Positions 7,929-9,651 of a stretch of 9,651 nucleotides of DNA are shown here, piece by piece. This DNA comes from Accumulibacter sp. Lineage in GTDB: Bacteria > Pseudomonadota > Gammaproteobacteria > Burkholderiales > Rhodocyclaceae. Both the position numbers and the translations under genes were made by a program. The DNA lies in NCBI GenBank assembly GCA_031276375.1, contig JAISNE010000347.1, forward strand, positions 1 through 9,651. Reading direction: 5' to 3'. Below the pieces are notes generated by a model. It was given only the letters and a program-made list of their open reading frames with translations, did no database searches and was not told where the DNA came from. Position 1 is the first letter of the stretch. The number at the start of each line of letters is the position of its first letter.

Positions 7929-9362
7929 ATGCCATTTCTGAAAAAACTTCGCAGGATCGTCCTGATTTTCCTGCTGCTCTTCGCCGGCGGCCTGGTGGCG
8001 CTCTGGTATGTCGCGCGCCACGCTGACATGTTCTTTCCCGAAATCGTCGATGGCTCCGGGGAAGGCTTGTACTGGGGGCGAACGCCGAACGAACTGCTTC
8101 GCTACGCCAAAAAACGCCTTTCAGGCCACACCCGGCTCGAACTCGCGGCCTTGCCGGTGCTCGACGCCGTCGAGCGCCGCTACGCGCGTCCGGTGGAGGG
8201 AGTGCTGGACACGCTTGGCAAGGGGCAGCGTGAAGTTCCCGGCGACATCGCCTTGCCGGCCGACATCCACGTCGGCAGCGCCGAGGAACTCGCGCAAGCC
8301 ATGCGCGCCGCGCGGCCGGGGCAGACCATCGAAATACTGCCCGGACGCTATGAAATCCGGAAGCGCCTGGACACGGGAACGGCCGGCGGCGCGGGCAGCC
8401 CGATCACCGTGCGGGCGGCGCGGACCGGCGAAGTCGTGTTATTGGCGCGCGATGTCAGCGCGACGATCAAGGTCAGCAAACCGTACTGGATCTTCGAGAA
8501 TCTCGATTTCGAGGGCGCGTGCCAGGAAGACCGGTACTGCGACCATGCGTTTCATGTCGTCGGGGAGGCCCGGCATACGATCATCCGCAACAACCGGATG
8601 CTGGACTTCAACGCGCACGTCAAGGTCAATGGCGAAGGCGGCGCCTGGCCCGACGAGGGTCTGTTGCAATTCAACACGCTGCTCGGCCGTCGCCCGCGGG
8701 ATACCCTGCTTTCCGTGACCTTCTTCGATCTGGTCGGCGCGAACGGATGGCGCGTCGAGGACAATCTGATCGCGCGTTTCGTCAAGAGCGACGGCAACCG
8801 GGTGTCATACGGAATGTTCATGAAGGGAAACAGCCGGGGAGGCGTCATCGAGCGCAATCTGATCATTTGCACGCCCGAGGCCATTTCGCGTCCCGGCGTC
8901 CGGGTCGGCATCTCGCTCGGGGGCGGGGGAACGGTGGAGGCTTTGTGCCGGGACGGGGACTGCCGCTTCGAGCACCGTTCCGCGCGGGTGGCGAACAATA
9001 TCGTCGCTCACTGCAACGATTCCGGCATCGACGTCTTCAAGTCATCCAGCATCCTGATCGCGCACAACACCCTCATCAATACCAGCGGCATCGACGTGCG
9101 CGGCGCCGAATCGTCGGCCAGGATCGCCGGCAACCTGCTCGAAGGAAGCATCCGGAGCCGTCATGGCGCGCTGATCCGGCAGGAGCGGAATGAAATCGGC
9201 GACTTGCGCGGACTTTTTCTCGACGCGGACGCGCTGAGTCTCTCCTGGAGCGGCACGCGGAACCCCGTCGAGGGAATCGCCGAGGTGACCACCGACTTTT
9301 GCGGGCAAGCCAGGGGGCTGGCCGGTTTTCTGGGGGCGTCCAGTTCCAGCGGAGGCTGCTGA
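7929..9362 (+). CDS. Membrane-anchored right-handed parallel beta-helix protein, candidate polysaccharide lyase/epimerase
   Basis: A 477-residue protein with a basic N-terminus (KKLRR) and a single hydrophobic segment at about residues 10-28. It is probably an uncleaved anchor or signal sequence that puts the rest in the periplasm. A linker (about 30-110) leads to HVGSAEELAQAMRAARPGQT (114-133) and EILPGRYEIR (135-144), a typical entry into chondroitinase-B-like or pectate-lyase-like helices. Repeating coils follow: KPYWIFENLDF, TIIRNNRMLDF, WRVEDNLIARF, GVIERNLIICT, ARVANNIVAHC, ILIAHNTLINT and ARIAGNLLEG, each with an Asn-rich turn. Cys198/204 and Cys340/345 could form disulfides. A Lys within MFMKGNSRGG (296-305) is a possible catalytic residue by analogy with PL6 lyases, but the Lys/Arg spacing does not match clearly, so activity is unproven. 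The start is the first possible one after the preceding gene's stop in the same frame, 48 bp downstream. There is no PEP-CTERM tail; the protein ends SSSSGGC. Confidence 0.82.
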   Translation: MPFLKKLRRIVLIFLLLFAGGLVALWYVARHADMFFPEIVDGSGEGLYWGRTPNELLRYAKKRLSGHTRLELAALPVLDAVERRYARPVEGVLDTLGKGQREVPGDIALPADIHVGSAEELAQAMRAARPGQTIEILPGRYEIRKRLDTGTAGGAGSPITVRAARTGEVVLLARDVSATIKVSKPYWIFENLDFEGACQEDRYCDHAFHVVGEARHTIIRNNRMLDFNAHVKVNGEGGAWPDEGLLQFNTLLGRRPRDTLLSVTFFDLVGANGWRVEDNLIARFVKSDGNRVSYGMFMKGNSRGGVIERNLIICTPEAISRPGVRVGISLGGGGTVEALCRDGDCRFEHRSARVANNIVAHCNDSGIDVFKSSSILIAHNTLINTSGIDVRGAESSARIAGNLLEGSIRSRHGALIRQERNEIGDLRGLFLDADALSLSWSGTRNPVEGIAEVTTDFCGQARGLAGFLGASSSSGGC

Positions 9363-9364
9363 GA

Positions 9365-9411
9365 TCAGGTGTCGGGTTTCGGGTTTCGGGTATCAGGTAT
9401 CAGGTATCAGG
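9365..9411 (+). repeat. Direct heptamer array (TCRGGTD, about 6.7 copies)
   Basis: Starting three bases after the last stop codon, a 7-bp unit repeats without gaps: TCAGGTG once, TCGGGTT twice, TCGGGTA once, TCAGGTA twice, and a partial TCAGG. The variants are grouped rather than mixed, which suggests local duplication. Short ORFs crossing it only translate the repeat and are not considered genes. It resembles the short tandemly repeated heptamers described in some bacterial intergenic regions; its role is unknown. Confidence 0.88.
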
Positions 9412-9536
9412 CGCCACATCAGGCTGCGATCGACAGGCCGTTGATACTCAAGTCCGACGTGTCAGGATTTTGGTCATTTTCGGCGTATCGCACTGGTTTG
9501 ACCGCGCCGTCATTGTCCGGGCCGCGCGACGTGGCA

Positions 9537-9628
9537 ATCCAGAGGACAGATGACCGAAGACAGTCATATCGCGGCGCGAAGCGCCGGTAATCGACTGTCC
9601 TCTGTCTTCCGTTTCCCGTCCTCTGGAT
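9537..9628. repeat. 92-bp imperfect palindrome built from opposed heptamer arrays
   Basis: The outer arms pair perfectly over 11 bp (ATCCAGAGGAC at 9537-9547 with GTCCTCTGGAT at 9618-9628). Further in, GAAGACAG (9556-9563) pairs with CTGTCTTC (9602-9609), or alternatively GACAGTC (9559-9565) with GACTGTC (9593-9599). At the centre a 6-bp stem CGGCGC/GCGCCG (9572-9577/9581-9586) closes a GAA loop. Both arms have 7-bp periodicity. The left arm runs CAGAGGA, CAGATGA, CCGAAGA from 9540. The right arm runs TCCTCTG, TCTTCCG, TTTCCCG, TCCTCTG from 9598, the same motif in reverse complement. No T-tract follows, so it does not look like an ordinary intrinsic terminator, though the transcript could fold and stabilise or end the operon mRNA. 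Confidence 0.82.
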
Positions 9629-9651
9629 ACGGCCTTCGCGCCTTTCTTGCG

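Noticed and set aside
6624..8021. 465-codon minus-strand frame opposite the second glycosyltransferase
   Set aside because: It is a low-complexity Arg/Pro/Ala-rich shadow of a well-supported GT4 gene, with no motif of its own.
9299..9590. Two small plus-strand ORFs (84 and 73 codons) at the right end
   Set aside because: They mainly translate the heptamer array and intergenic DNA, overlap each other and the last gene, and show no protein-like features.
9537..9628. Rho-independent terminator for the operon
   Set aside because: The structure is long and interrupted and no T-run follows either the inner GC hairpin or the outer stem, so a standard intrinsic terminator is not supported.
9365..9628. 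CRISPR array
   Set aside because: The repeats are 7 bp with no unique spacers, and no cas genes are present.

Overview
The window is a high-GC stretch with densely packed genes, all on the plus strand. It is most of an exosortase A (XrtA/EpsH-type) exopolysaccharide and PEP-CTERM locus. Gene content, order and base composition fit a Gram-negative proteobacterium, most likely a betaproteobacterium such as a Rhodocyclaceae-like lineage. The genus cannot be fixed from this sequence alone.

Layout. (1) 1-845: XrtA-type polysaccharide deacetylase, cut by the left edge. (2) 864-1934: FemAB/GNAT-fold protein. (3) 1938-3134: group-1 glycosyltransferase of the TIGR03087-like XrtA-associated type. (4) 3131-4738: exosortase A fused to a C-terminal EpsI domain. 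(5) 4766-6697: asparagine-synthase-like amidotransferase. (6) 6717-7880: a second group-1 glycosyltransferase. (7) 7929-9362: membrane-anchored right-handed parallel beta-helix protein, possibly a polysaccharide lyase or epimerase. Gaps run from a 4-bp overlap to 48 bp, so the seven genes are probably one operon whose promoter lies upstream of the window. No strong Shine-Dalgarno sequence was seen before most starts, which suggests translational coupling.

How the genes may work together (inference from family knowledge). The glycosyltransferases build a sugar repeat unit on the cytoplasmic side. The deacetylase, amidotransferase and FemAB protein modify sugars or attach amino or acyl groups. 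The beta-helix protein may trim or epimerise the polymer in the periplasm. Exosortase A cleaves and sorts PEP-CTERM proteins at the inner membrane. No PEP-CTERM substrate, polymerase, flippase or PrsK/PrsR regulator lies in the window.

The last 289 bp (9363-9651) have no convincing gene. They hold two unusual 7-bp-period repeat structures: a direct heptamer array immediately after the last stop codon, and a large imperfect palindrome made of two opposed heptamer arrays around a small GC hairpin. Between them (9412-9536) and after them (9629-9651) I see nothing assignable. Smaller repeat oddities are a triple 11-bp repeat at the gene 1/gene 2 junction and a 9-bp in-frame minisatellite inside the EpsI domain.
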